From NCBI GenBank assembly GCA_017460105.1, contig JAFUBS010000004.1, positions 40,225 to 104,224 on the forward strand: a stretch of 64,000 nt of DNA, read 5' to 3'. A program made the translations under genes and the position numbers. The stretch is from Candidatus Saccharimonadota bacterium. GTDB taxonomy: Bacteria > Patescibacteriota > Saccharimonadia > Saccharimonadales > Saccharimonadaceae. Positions 20,009 through 28,002 of the stretch are shown piece by piece (position 1 is the stretch's first letter; each line of letters starts with the position of its first letter). The notes beneath the pieces were generated by a model. The model was not told the origin of the DNA, ran no database searches, and saw only the letters and a list, made by a program, of their open reading frames with translations.

Positions 20009-20080
20009 AAATATTATTATATCAAAATTTTAAAACTTATGTTAAAATAAACATAAGCATATTAAATTAAGGAGTTTTTT

Positions 20081-21817
20081 ATGAATGAAAACCCTGAGGG
20101 CACACCGAATCCCCTCAACCCAACTCCGACACCAACACCTGACGTGTCGACTGGTGCGAACACCGCAGAGAATGACTCGCCAATCAGCGAGCCAGCGGTT
20201 TCGGAATCAAGTGAAAATATAGAATCTGTAACGGCCGAGCAGCTAGTAGAACCAGCCGTGGAGTCAGTAGAGTCTGAGACACTAGAGCCAGCAGCTCCAG
20301 AGACCCTAGAGCCGGCTACAATAGCAGACGCCGCTGAGGCAGCCGAGCCAGAAACACTGAGCCACGTTGCTCCACATCCACCGATGCACAGTGGCCGCGT
20401 AATGGACCCCATGATGGTTCATGGTCGCCACAACGGGCCAATGAACCATTCAGGCATAGCATCTACGGAAGAAGCTTCTTCTACGATGCCGTCAACAATG
20501 GGCGCCGATACGATGTCAGCGAATTCAGACGAAAACGCCGATGCGATTGTTGAGCAGTTGTCGCAAAATACTGAGCAACCTGCAGCAACAGAGCCAGTCG
20601 CAGCGAAACCAAAGAAAAACATGACTGGCCTCATCGTCGCTGCAATCGTATTTGCTTTAATCGCAATTGGCTGTGCCGTAGCTGCGATTGTGATTTTGAA
20701 ACCATTCGCTAAAGACGACCGTGTGAATGTGGCTATCGAAAAGCTTTTGTCTGGACAGATGCCTTCCATTATCGCTGTTAACGGCAAGATTTCGGGCAGC
20801 TCCGATCAGGTTACAAGCGGGGTAAATGCACTCGATATCGATCTCAATGCTCAATTTAATACAGCAAATAAAACCAATACGGCCAGCGCCACGGTGACGG
20901 CCGGTTTCGCTGACGATACCGAGCTAACGTTTGATGCAGAAGAATTGACTACTGAGAAAGGCGATGTATTCTTGCGTTTTAACGGCGTCGGTAGCGCCCT
21001 CCAGAATATGCAATCTGGCCTAAAGGTGGAGAATGTCGCCCTTGAGGCTCCGGCCGAGAATTGCATAGAATCTGAAGACGGCACCACGAATTGTGCGCCA
21101 GTCGAGGAGGTAACTGAAGTAGTCACCACCTGTGAAGGTGAAGCATGTGATGCCTTGCAGCAAGAAAGTGTAACTGGTTTTGACATGGGAATGGTTACTT
21201 CTATGTTCAATACTATAGATGGGGAATGGATTCGGATTCCTCTACAAAACACGGAAACTGGCGAATCTAGCATTCTCGATAACCCTGCACAGTGTTTGGC
21301 TACCACAATAGCAAAACTCCCTAACTATGGTAGCGATATTAAATCTATTTATGACGCGAACCCGTTCATCGAGTACTCTACTGAAAATCTTGGCATTACT
21401 GCACGCAAAGATAATCTCTATCGCATCAGTATCAATGCGGATGTCTTTACCAATTTTGTGAATGCTATGAAAGATAACGAATTTGCAAACGAGCTACTAG
21501 CTTGTGTCAGCGGAACAGCTACAAACGAAGGCGTAACTACTGACGAAGTAAATGATATGTTTGAGTCATACCCTACAATGTACGTTGAGGTTAATGATCA
21601 ATATCAGTTCACAAGAGTAGTGTTCGACAGCGCATTAAAGAATGGTGCTACTGTGAACGCAGATTTGAATTTGTCTTATCCTTCTAGCATCACAGTCACT
21701 GAGCCAGGAGAATACCTAGAGATTAATGAGGTCATCAATAGAATGGTAAGAGATTTGTATGGAATCTCTACAGATCCAACTGTGCCGGTTGATGTGCAGC
21801 CTGTACCAGCCGAATAG
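20081..21817 (+). CDS. Membrane protein with Pro/Glu/Thr-rich cytoplasmic region and large outer domain
   Basis: Function not recognised. Residues 1-180 are low-complexity, rich in Pro, Glu, Ala and Thr, with a His/Met-rich patch (HPPMHSGRVMDPMMVHGRHNGPMNHSG at about 94-120). One membrane helix lies at about 184-207 after a KPKKN stop signal. Residues 210-578 are outside and include alternating strands and paired Cys (ENCIESEDGTTNC, TTCEGEACD) that could form disulfides. The tail is acidic and Pro-rich. A -10-like TAAAAT at about 20044 and AAGGAG support the start. The overall pattern matches other CPR surface proteins of unknown role, such as the one at the start of the window. Confidence 0.75.
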   Translation: MNENPEGTPNPLNPTPTPTPDVSTGANTAENDSPISEPAVSESSENIESVTAEQLVEPAVESVESETLEPAAPETLEPATIADAAEAAEPETLSHVAPHPPMHSGRVMDPMMVHGRHNGPMNHSGIASTEEASSTMPSTMGADTMSANSDENADAIVEQLSQNTEQPAATEPVAAKPKKNMTGLIVAAIVFALIAIGCAVAAIVILKPFAKDDRVNVAIEKLLSGQMPSIIAVNGKISGSSDQVTSGVNALDIDLNAQFNTANKTNTASATVTAGFADDTELTFDAEELTTEKGDVFLRFNGVGSALQNMQSGLKVENVALEAPAENCIESEDGTTNCAPVEEVTEVVTTCEGEACDALQQESVTGFDMGMVTSMFNTIDGEWIRIPLQNTETGESSILDNPAQCLATTIAKLPNYGSDIKSIYDANPFIEYSTENLGITARKDNLYRISINADVFTNFVNAMKDNEFANELLACVSGTATNEGVTTDEVNDMFESYPTMYVEVNDQYQFTRVVFDSALKNGATVNADLNLSYPSSITVTEPGEYLEINEVINRMVRDLYGISTDPTVPVDVQPVPAE

Positions 21818-21861
21818 AATCCAACTATTGGACTGATAAGCTTTACAATTTTAGCAAAATG

Positions 21862-21870
21862 TGATATAAT
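21862..21870 (+). promoter_or_regulatory. Extended -10 promoter of uvrC
   Basis: TGA followed by TATAAT, ending 6 bases before the uvrC ATG with no ribosome binding site. Confidence 0.65.
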
Positions 21871-21876
21871 TAGATT

Positions 21877-23154
21877 ATGAACGCTTTGCTAAAACAAAAA
21901 CTAAATAAGCTCCCTGCGTCGCCGGGAGTTTATTTTCATAAAAATGCAGCTGGGGAGATAATCTACGTGGGAAAAGCTGCAGTTCTCAAAAATCGTGTGC
22001 GCCAGTATTTTCAGAATTCACAAAAGGACGTAAAGACCGCTGCACTAGTAGCCGAAATTACTGATACAGACTGGATTGTAGTGGACACCGAAATGGACGC
22101 ATTGTTTCTTGAGTCTGAGATGATTAAACGCTATATGCCAAAGTGGAATATATTGCTCCGCGACGACAAAACCGTATCATATGTCCGGATAGATATGAAG
22201 TCCGAAGTGCCATATATTTCTTTTACTAGGATACCACTTGACGACAAGGCCACCTATATCGGACCATTTTATGGTAAATCTGTAATAGAAAAAGCCGTAC
22301 GAAACTTGAGACGCATTTTCCCATATTACGTCAAACCTTACGACGGAAAGAAAACACTAGACACAGATCTCGGATTGACGCCAGGTATTGAAATCGGCAA
22401 AACAACTCCCGCCGACTATAAACGAAACCTTCGCAAACTGATTCGTTATCTCGAAGGTGGCCGCGAGAAACTATTAAAAGAGCTAGAAAAAACCATGAAG
22501 GAAGAGGCCGCAAAGGGAAATTTCGAATTGGCAGCCGAGGCGCGTGACCAATTATTCGGTCTTAAGGCTATGAAAAAGAAGATTGTTTTCTCCGACAAAG
22601 AATTCTTGGATATCTCGTCAGATCAGGCTTTGAGACAATTACAGAATTTATTACACCTAGAAGAGCCTCCGCGCAGAATTGAGGGATATGATATTTCGCA
22701 TCAATCAGGTACTAATACCGTGGCGAGTATGGTAGCCTTCATCAACGGCGCTTCGGCCAGAAGTGAATATCGCAAGTTTAAGATTCGTACTTCAAAAAAC
22801 GACGACCTTAAGAGCATGGAGGAAGTAATCACTCGTCGACTAAAACATCCGGAATGGGATTTTCCGAATTTGATTGTGCTTGACGGTGGTGTCACTCAGG
22901 TAAATGCGGTCCTGCCATTAGTTGAGCCGTATAATATTCCAGTAATCGGTAGGGATAAGTCTGGCGATCATTCAAAATCGGCTGGTGTAAAATTAGTGGT
23001 TCCAAGAAAGCTTGATAATAGTTTTTCGTTAGAGACAGTAGAGCTCCCAACCGGCTCACACATCGCAAGGTTGATTGCCAGAATTGATGAAGAGTCTCAT
23101 AGATTCGCGATAACATATCACTCTCTCTTGAAACGTAAAAATATGTTGAAATAA
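21877..23154 (+). CDS. uvrC: Short UvrC: excinuclease subunit lacking the C-terminal HhH domain
   Basis: Incises damaged DNA with UvrB (encoded at 49.7 kb). The GIY-YIG nuclease is at 10-90 (SPGVYFHKNAAGEIIYVGKAAVLKNRVRQYF), a UVR/UvrB-interaction segment at about 190-235 (EKTMKEEAAKGNFELAAEARDQLFGLKAM), and the RNase H-like second nuclease at about 250-425 (IEGYDISHQSGTNTVASMV, LIVLDGGVTQV, EESHRFAITYH). The protein stops right after it, so the tandem helix-hairpin-helix DNA-binding domain is absent (425 against about 600 residues). The Cys cluster that typically holds an iron-sulfur centre after the GIY-YIG domain is also missing. The frame shows no sign of a broken 3' half downstream. Confidence 0.9.
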   Translation: MNALLKQKLNKLPASPGVYFHKNAAGEIIYVGKAAVLKNRVRQYFQNSQKDVKTAALVAEITDTDWIVVDTEMDALFLESEMIKRYMPKWNILLRDDKTVSYVRIDMKSEVPYISFTRIPLDDKATYIGPFYGKSVIEKAVRNLRRIFPYYVKPYDGKKTLDTDLGLTPGIEIGKTTPADYKRNLRKLIRYLEGGREKLLKELEKTMKEEAAKGNFELAAEARDQLFGLKAMKKKIVFSDKEFLDISSDQALRQLQNLLHLEEPPRRIEGYDISHQSGTNTVASMVAFINGASARSEYRKFKIRTSKNDDLKSMEEVITRRLKHPEWDFPNLIVLDGGVTQVNAVLPLVEPYNIPVIGRDKSGDHSKSAGVKLVVPRKLDNSFSLETVELPTGSHIARLIARIDEESHRFAITYHSLLKRKNMLK

Positions 23155-23191
23155 GTTCCGTTTTACGCTATAATGAAATATAGGAGTTATT

Positions 23192-23419
23192 ATGAATTTA
23201 GGTAATTTTCTAGAAGTAGTTATACTGGTTTCAGCAATACTGACGATTTTATTAATTTTGTTACAGCAGAGAGGAGCGTCGCTTGGCGCAGGCTTTGGTA
23301 GTTCTAGCGAACTAAACACTAAGCGCCGTGGTCTCGAAAAATCATTATTTATCACCACTATCGTTACTTCGGTAATTTTCGTGGGTTCAATTTTAGGATT
23401 ATTAATTATTCCAGCATAA
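23192..23419 (+). CDS. secG: Protein translocase subunit SecG
   Basis: Small auxiliary subunit of the SecYEG channel. Two membrane helices at about 5-22 and 49-71 flank a Gly/Ser-rich loop, with the SecG pattern LILLQQRGASLGAGFGSSSE and RRGLEK before the second helix. 75 residues is normal. AGGAG lies 6 bases before the ATG. Only one base separates it from the next gene, with the junction TAATATG, suggesting translational coupling. Confidence 0.9.
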   Translation: MNLGNFLEVVILVSAILTILLILLQQRGASLGAGFGSSSELNTKRRGLEKSLFITTIVTSVIFVGSILGLLIIPA

Positions 23420-23420
23420 T

Positions 23421-25154
23421 ATGAAACATACACTCAAAAAGCGTGGGCAGAAAATCGTTAAGAAGTTTTCACGTGCGTCGCTAAAAGCCGGCGCGGAGAG
23501 CAAGGAACATATTAAGGAAAACTTCATCCAGAGGATTTCGCATATCCGAAATATTCGTTTGCTGGTTTTTGAATGGGTATTAATGATTTTTGCCCTTATC
23601 ATGCTAGCGGTGGCACAGTCCGTATGGTTTGGAGATTCCTATGCCACAAACACGTTTGTGGATGGCGGAAGTTATATAGAAGCGACTATTGGACGAGTGA
23701 ATTCGCTAAATCCACTTTTTGCGACTACGAATAGCGAAAAAGTACTAAGTAGGTTGATGTTTGCTACATTGGTTGAGAATGACTATTCTGGAAACCCGGG
23801 TCTGGGATTAGCGGATTCGTTAAAGGTAAGCGAAGACGGTAAGGTGTGGACCTTAAAACTCAGAGATGGTTTATTCTGGTCGGATGGAGAACCAATCTCA
23901 AATGAAGACGTAATGTTCACAATTAATTTGCTACAAAACCCTGCCGCTAACTCTATCTACGATGCGAATCTTGAGAATGTAAAAGTGCAGGAGCGTAGTA
24001 CTGGCGAAATCGTGTTTACTCTACCATCACAATACAGTGATTTTATTTCCGCGCTCAATTTTCCAGTTGTGCCAAAACACGAACTAGAAGACGCGCCAAT
24101 AAAAAACATCATTGAAGATGATTTTTCTACCAGCCCGGTAACCTCTGGCGCTTTTAAATTTAACGCCACGCAGACTATGGACGAAAATGAGAGGATTGTT
24201 TTCCTTTCTGCAAATGATAAATATTTCAGAGGCCGTCCTATGCTAGACAGTTTCGCCGTACACACTTTCACGATGAAAGAAGACATAATGAATGCTATCA
24301 AAGCTGGCTCTGTGACTGCCACGGCAGAATTGTCTGGTCCGGATGTTAAAGATTTATCTTCAACGAACTTCCTCACGAAAGATTCAAGCGTAAATGCCGG
24401 AGTATATGCCTTCTTTAATATGTCGCGCGGAGAATTATCAAATGTGGACCTACGTAGGGCGATTCGTCAGGGAATCGATGTTGAGAAGATTCTTTCAATA
24501 GCTAATGGTACGCAGGCACTAAAATACCCTTTGCTAGAATCGCAAATTCAATTAGAAAAATACCCCGAGGTACCAGGATACGATTTTGAGGCAGCCAAGA
24601 GTAAAATCGCTGAGCTGACTAAAGATAAAGAATTAAATCTAAATATCGTAACGGTAAATTCTGGATATTTGCCGGAAGTTGCTGGGACGATTTCGGAGTC
24701 GCTTAATGCTCTAGGCGTCAAAAACAACGTTTCCACTTTTGCCGAGAATCAAGAGTTCTTGACAAATATAATCTCCAAACGTAACTACGATATACTGATT
24801 TACAATATTGAACTTGGTTCAGATCCAGATCCACTAGCATATTATCATTCCAGCCAAGCGACTGCGTCGGGTTTGAATCTTTCCAACTATCGCAGCACAC
24901 TTGTAGATGACTTGCTGATTGGCGCAAGGGAGACGATGGATAGGCAACTGAGAGAGAAAAAATACGAATCGTTTTTGAATTATTGGGTGAATGATGTCCC
25001 GGCGGTTGGGCTGTATCGATTGAACCTAACATATATATATAATAAGAATGTACGCGCATTTGGGAATGATGTACGTCTCGTAACTGCACTCGATCGCTTC
25101 GTAGATGTCACTGATTGGGCGTCGGTAAAGGGAACGAAGAATAAGACGCCGTAG
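23421..25154 (+). CDS. Peptide/nickel-type ABC transporter substrate-binding protein (SBP_bac_5), membrane-anchored
   Basis: Binds an external solute for import. A basic N-terminus (KKRGQKIVKKFSRASLKAG) and a membrane helix at about 48-72 anchor it. The SBP family 5 domain fills about 85-577: RVNSLNPLFATTNSEKVLSRLMFATLVENDYSGNPG, the SBP-5 signature LADSLKVSEDGKVWTLKLRDGLFWSDGEPISNEDVMFTI, PVTSGAFKF, and RRAIRQGIDVEKIL. No permease or ATPase gene lies beside it. The last codons and the TAG stop lie in the left arm of a long palindrome (from 25145), which may have reshaped its C-terminus. Confidence 0.9.
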   Translation: MKHTLKKRGQKIVKKFSRASLKAGAESKEHIKENFIQRISHIRNIRLLVFEWVLMIFALIMLAVAQSVWFGDSYATNTFVDGGSYIEATIGRVNSLNPLFATTNSEKVLSRLMFATLVENDYSGNPGLGLADSLKVSEDGKVWTLKLRDGLFWSDGEPISNEDVMFTINLLQNPAANSIYDANLENVKVQERSTGEIVFTLPSQYSDFISALNFPVVPKHELEDAPIKNIIEDDFSTSPVTSGAFKFNATQTMDENERIVFLSANDKYFRGRPMLDSFAVHTFTMKEDIMNAIKAGSVTATAELSGPDVKDLSSTNFLTKDSSVNAGVYAFFNMSRGELSNVDLRRAIRQGIDVEKILSIANGTQALKYPLLESQIQLEKYPEVPGYDFEAAKSKIAELTKDKELNLNIVTVNSGYLPEVAGTISESLNALGVKNNVSTFAENQEFLTNIISKRNYDILIYNIELGSDPDPLAYYHSSQATASGLNLSNYRSTLVDDLLIGARETMDRQLREKKYESFLNYWVNDVPAVGLYRLNLTYIYNKNVRAFGNDVRLVTALDRFVDVTDWASVKGTKNKTP

Positions 25155-25278
25155 GAGCGAGCAAGAAAAACATTGCCCTGACTAGACTCGTTTCTTCGCT
25201 GTGCGAAGAAACTACGCCGGGCGTCGCCTCGAAAGAAGAAAAGCAAGCTTTTCTTCTTCGCTCGGCTCCTACGGCGTC
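25145..25278. repeat. Long imperfect palindrome overlapping the end of the substrate-binding protein gene
   Basis: Arms 25145-25162 (GACGCCGTAGGAGCGAGC) and 25260-25278 (GCTCGGCTCCTACGGCGTC) are complementary with a one-base offset. Inner hairpins include TTTCTTCG with CGAAGAAA and GAAGAAAAGC with GCTTTTCTTC. The left arm contains the stop codon of the preceding gene. A 14-base copy of the tRNA-Leu 3' region (25177-25190) lies in its loop. Confidence 0.8.
25177..25190 (+). other. Candidate left attachment site of the island
   Basis: CCTGACTAGACTCG is identical to 34960-34973, which lies in the 3' part of tRNA-Leu(GAG) next to the serine recombinase. The last acceptor bases and CCA are not preserved on this side, so the site could be degenerate or a coincidence within the palindrome. 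Confidence 0.45.
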
Positions 25279-25311
25279 CGAACTACGTTCTCGTCTAGTC
25301 CAAGATACATT

Positions 25312-25423
25312 ATGAATTTAAGATTAAAAGCCGGCAGATTGGTCTTTTCTTCTTGCGAAGCGCTATTATTGATAGAGCGAGCAAGAAAAAAGGCCGAGAT
25401 GCCGGCTTTTAACTTAAATTCAT
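25312..25423. repeat. Second long palindrome in the intergenic region before the GyrI-like gene
   Basis: The outer arms at about 25312-25336 and 25400-25423 are complementary with one mismatch, and the inner part continues with GGTCTTTTCTTCTTGC against GCAAGAAAAAAGGCC. The 16-mer GAGCGAGCAAGAAAAA occurs here (25375-25390) and in the neighbouring palindrome (25155-25170). No open frame of note lies in 25155-25705; 25424-25686 shows nothing clear beyond AT-rich DNA. Confidence 0.8.
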
Positions 25424-25686
25424 GGTGCGCGGTGTCTAAATCTCTACGAACCTCTCTGTGGGGTAGTTGAATACGTTATTGTGAATCCAACATGGCGGCC
25501 AGACTTCAATTTGGTCGAAAGTAAACTTAACCCTGAACTGCAAGATTTCATATATTAAAGCCATGGCAACGAAACCAATTACGAACTATTAGTAATATAT
25601 ATACATATAGAGACTGGACCAGTAGATCCATTATCAATGTTAAAGCTCTCTTAAGAGCTTACAATGTCAATGAAAAATGCGTCTGA

Positions 25687-25695
25687 TGGTATAAT
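25687..25695 (+). promoter_or_regulatory. Extended -10 promoter of the GyrI-like gene
   Basis: TGG followed by TATAAT, ending 10 bases before the ATG at 25706. This argues against the upstream in-frame ATG at 25664. Confidence 0.6.
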
Positions 25696-25705
25696 TAGAG
25701 TAGAT

Positions 25706-26338
25706 ATGGCTTTCGATTTTAAAAAGGAATATAAAGAATACTATTTACCGAAGAATAAACCGAGTATTGTTGATGTTCCGAAGATGAATTACATCGCCGT
25801 TAGAGGTAAAGGAAATCCTAATGAAGAAAATGGCGATTACCAAAATACGCTTGGGTTACTTTACGGAGTCGCCTATACGATAAAGATGAGTTATAAAGGT
25901 GACCATAAAATAGATGGGTTCTTTGAATACGTTGTCCCACCACTTGAGGGCTTTTGGTGGCAAGATGGCAAAGATGGTATAGATTACGACCATAAAGAAG
26001 CCCTAAATTTCATCTCCATTATCCGTTTACCAGACTTTGTGACGAAAGCCGATTTTGACTGGGCTATAGCTGAAGCTACAAAGAAGAAGAAACAAGACTT
26101 CTCTAGAGTGGAGTTCCTAACTTATGACGAGGGTTTATGCGTTCAATGTATGCATATCGGCAGTTACGACGACGAGCCGGCAACAGTTGAGTTAATGCAC
26201 GAATTCGCCGAAGATAACGGCTATAAGCTAGATATAACTGATACTAGATATCATCATGAGATTTATCTAAGTGATCCCAGAAAATGCGACGTAAGTAAAC
26301 TTAAAACCGTAATAAGACACCCAATTAAAAAGGCATAA
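25706..26338 (+). CDS. GyrI-like (SACOL2532-type) small-molecule-binding domain protein
   Basis: A stand-alone GyrI-like protein, of the fold that binds small hydrophobic ligands in transcription regulators and drug-sensing proteins. Start chosen at MAFDFKKEYKEYYLPKNKPSIVDVP because the promoter covers an earlier ATG. Family pattern: MNYIAVRGKGNPNEENGDYQ, LLYGVAYTIKM, EGFWW, ISIIRLPDFVTKADFDWA and MHIGSYDDEPATVELMHEFAEDNGY. No DNA-binding domain. It begins a short run with TfoX-like and cysteine hydrolase genes at the left of the island. Ligand and purpose unknown. Confidence 0.85.
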   Translation: MAFDFKKEYKEYYLPKNKPSIVDVPKMNYIAVRGKGNPNEENGDYQNTLGLLYGVAYTIKMSYKGDHKIDGFFEYVVPPLEGFWWQDGKDGIDYDHKEALNFISIIRLPDFVTKADFDWAIAEATKKKKQDFSRVEFLTYDEGLCVQCMHIGSYDDEPATVELMHEFAEDNGYKLDITDTRYHHEIYLSDPRKCDVSKLKTVIRHPIKKA

Positions 26339-26339
26339 T

Positions 26340-26630
26340 ATGGCAAGCACCAAAGAATATCGCGATTTTATCTTAGAACAACTGTCGGAAGCGCCGAATA
26401 TTACCTGTCGGCCGATGATGGGCGAATTCTTGCTATATTCAAATAGTGTCTTGTTTGGCGGTATTTACGACGATCGTCTGCTAGCGAAAATTGTTCCAGA
26501 AAACGAACAATACAAAATGGCCGAAGAAATTCCATATGACGGCGCGAAACCGATGTATTTTGTGGAAGATGTCGACAATAAAGAAAAGTTAGCAGAAATA
26601 GTTACTAACACCGTTAAGGGGCTAAGATGA
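26340..26630 (+). CDS. TfoX N-terminal domain-like protein
   Basis: A 96-residue protein matching the TfoX_N domain: RPMMGEFLLYSNSVLFGGIYDDRLLAKIV, then KPMYFVEDV. Only the N-terminal domain is present; the C-terminal HhH part of competence regulator TfoX is absent, as in many stand-alone members of unknown function. The start directly follows the preceding stop (TAATATG junction), and the stop overlaps the next gene by 4 bases (ATGA), so the three genes form a coupled unit. Confidence 0.85.
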   Translation: MASTKEYRDFILEQLSEAPNITCRPMMGEFLLYSNSVLFGGIYDDRLLAKIVPENEQYKMAEEIPYDGAKPMYFVEDVDNKEKLAEIVTNTVKGLR

Positions 26631-27124
26631 GTAAAGCATTACTTGTAATTGATATGCAAGAAGCTTGCGTCGGCAAGAATCACGCAGAATTCTTTAAATA
26701 CGATAGTGATATCATCAATAAAGTTAATGAAGAAATAAAAGCCAACGAGAATGTCATCTATATCCGCAATCTCATGAAGAAGAACCTCATTAATAAACTC
26801 GCACCGGTGCAAATATTTGATGGCGACAAGGGTGCTGAATTGGCCGAAGACCTACTTAAGAAAGGTAATGCGGTTTTCGATAAATACAAAGGCGACGCTT
26901 TTTCTAATTCGCAATTACTTGAATACTTACAAAAGAACAATATCGACACCGTAGAAGTAGTAGGCGTCGATGGCGGTGGTTGCGTCGCCTTGACTGCACT
27001 TGGTGCAATTAGAAATGGCTTTAAAGTTATCGTAAATACGAAAGCTATTGGAACTATGTTTGAGAAAAAGAAAGACAAATACTTCAAAATGCTAGAAAAG
27101 AAAGGTGCAACTTTTATTAGCTAG
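26627..27124 (+). CDS. Isochorismatase-family cysteine hydrolase
   Basis: Alpha/beta hydrolase of the nicotinamidase/isochorismatase superfamily. The catalytic triad is visible: Asp9 in ALLVIDMQEAC, a Lys near 85-90 (FDKYKGDAFSNSQL) and the nucleophile Cys in GVDGGGCVALTALGAIRNGF near 118. 165 residues is at the short end. It starts within the stop of the TfoX-like gene. Substrate unknown; nicotinamide salvage is possible but the nicotinamidase metal-binding residues are not evident. Confidence 0.85.
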   Translation: MSKALLVIDMQEACVGKNHAEFFKYDSDIINKVNEEIKANENVIYIRNLMKKNLINKLAPVQIFDGDKGAELAEDLLKKGNAVFDKYKGDAFSNSQLLEYLQKNNIDTVEVVGVDGGGCVALTALGAIRNGFKVIVNTKAIGTMFEKKKDKYFKMLEKKGATFIS

Positions 27125-27126
27125 CC

Positions 27127-27169
27127 GATACCGCTCTAGCGAGCGCACCTCTAACCGAAAAGAGGTATC
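27127..27169 (+). promoter_or_regulatory. Hairpin that hides the ribosome binding site of the next gene
   Basis: ACCTCT (27147-27152) pairs with AGAGGT (27161-27166), which is the ribosome binding site of the ATG at 27170. In addition GATACC (27127-27132) is complementary to GGTATC (27164-27169), and CGCTC/GAGCG form a small inner stem. This looks like a translational switch or thermometer. Confidence 0.5.
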
Positions 27170-27634
27170 ATGGCAAAACGCCACCCATTCAAGAAGACTA
27201 AACCCGGCGAACCAATACCGGTTACTGCTCGACAACTTGAAAGTTTCATGCTCGAACATAACGGCAGATTCAATTCGCGCGATTACGATAAGTTTGAACG
27301 TATGGAACTGACAGAATCGCCCGTCCGCGACGCGATCCACGAATTAAAGACTTATTCTCTAGAAACACTAGCACAGCGCTTCGATGTACGCCTTTTTGGG
27401 CGCGGTAAGCGCGTTTTTGCGAGGTTAGACGCCGAAGACGACAAATGGTACTACTTTTCCCTCGCATACATTCCACGTGCGCTAAATAACCGCGACGTGA
27501 ATGACGCAATGGTTCAGATGTTCTTCATTGGCAAGTGGCGCGTCCACAAGCTTTCGCTCTGGGCCGAGCCAGAAGATATTAACCACTACGGCAACGATTC
27601 TAATAAAACATTCTATCATTTAGTCAATAGATAA
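27170..27634 (+). CDS. Hypothetical protein, 154 residues, island gene
   Basis: I do not recognise the family. It is a soluble, basic protein with no membrane segment. Notable segments are VTARQLESFMLEHNGRFNSRDYDKFERMEL, a central FDVRLFGRGKRVFARLDAEDDKWYYFSLAYIPRALNNRDVNDAMVQM and FFIGKWRVHKLSLWAEPEDINHY. The Arg/Trp-rich beta section would suit nucleic-acid contact, but this is only impression. Its ribosome binding site (AGAGG) is buried in a hairpin. It stands between the coupled GyrI/TfoX/hydrolase genes and the restriction-modification genes. Confidence 0.65.
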   Translation: MAKRHPFKKTKPGEPIPVTARQLESFMLEHNGRFNSRDYDKFERMELTESPVRDAIHELKTYSLETLAQRFDVRLFGRGKRVFARLDAEDDKWYYFSLAYIPRALNNRDVNDAMVQMFFIGKWRVHKLSLWAEPEDINHYGNDSNKTFYHLVNR

Positions 27635-27785
27635 TATCCACTTGGACACAATCGGGTTTTGAAAGTTATTGTGCAAGATACAGGGGTGGGATTTTTTCTT
27701 GACGTAAAGTGGTAAATTGTTGTGGAAAAATATACCACGCTCAGCATATTACATATGGCGCGAACGGCACTTCAAGGTGTTTTTG

Positions 27786-27940
27786 TGTTATAATAGAAGT
27801 GTCCAAACTATTAATTTAACACAACAGAAAAGCAACGGATTTTAGCCGTTGTTTATAGCACTCGGAGTCGGGCGCTGTAGACAATAGGTGCTATAATCTG
27901 TTGTTAAAATAGTTTGGACGCTTGCTACAGCGTCCGATTT
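27786..27940 (+). other. Nested inverted repeats with two promoters upstream of the type III methyltransferase
   Basis: TGTTATAAT ends at 27794. The arm 27801-27827 (starting GTCCAAACTATT) pairs with 27898-27919 (ending AATAGTTTGGAC). Inside are AACGG/CCGTT and TATAGCAC/GGTGCTATA hairpins, so a three-armed structure can form. A second box, TGCTATAAT, ends at 27897 and could drive mod. GGACGC/GCGTCC (27916-27935) before a T-rich stretch may be a terminator or attenuator. GTCCAAACT recurs at 27965-27973. The stretch 27635-27785 shows nothing else. Confidence 0.55.
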
Positions 27941-28002
27941 TGTTTTCTGTGACGCTCTCGCGACGTCCAAACTCACGTCTTTTCTGTGGGAACGGAGCGA
28001 AA

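Noticed and set aside
27170..27634. Toxin or nuclease function for the 154-residue island protein
   Set aside because: Position near a restriction system is suggestive, but no catalytic motif can be pointed to, so no function is claimed.
27922..28002. Upstream in-frame start for the type III methyltransferase
   Set aside because: It falls in the structured leader, gives a non-conserved Arg/Ser-rich lead peptide and lacks a ribosome binding site; the ATG at 28003 has GGAG.
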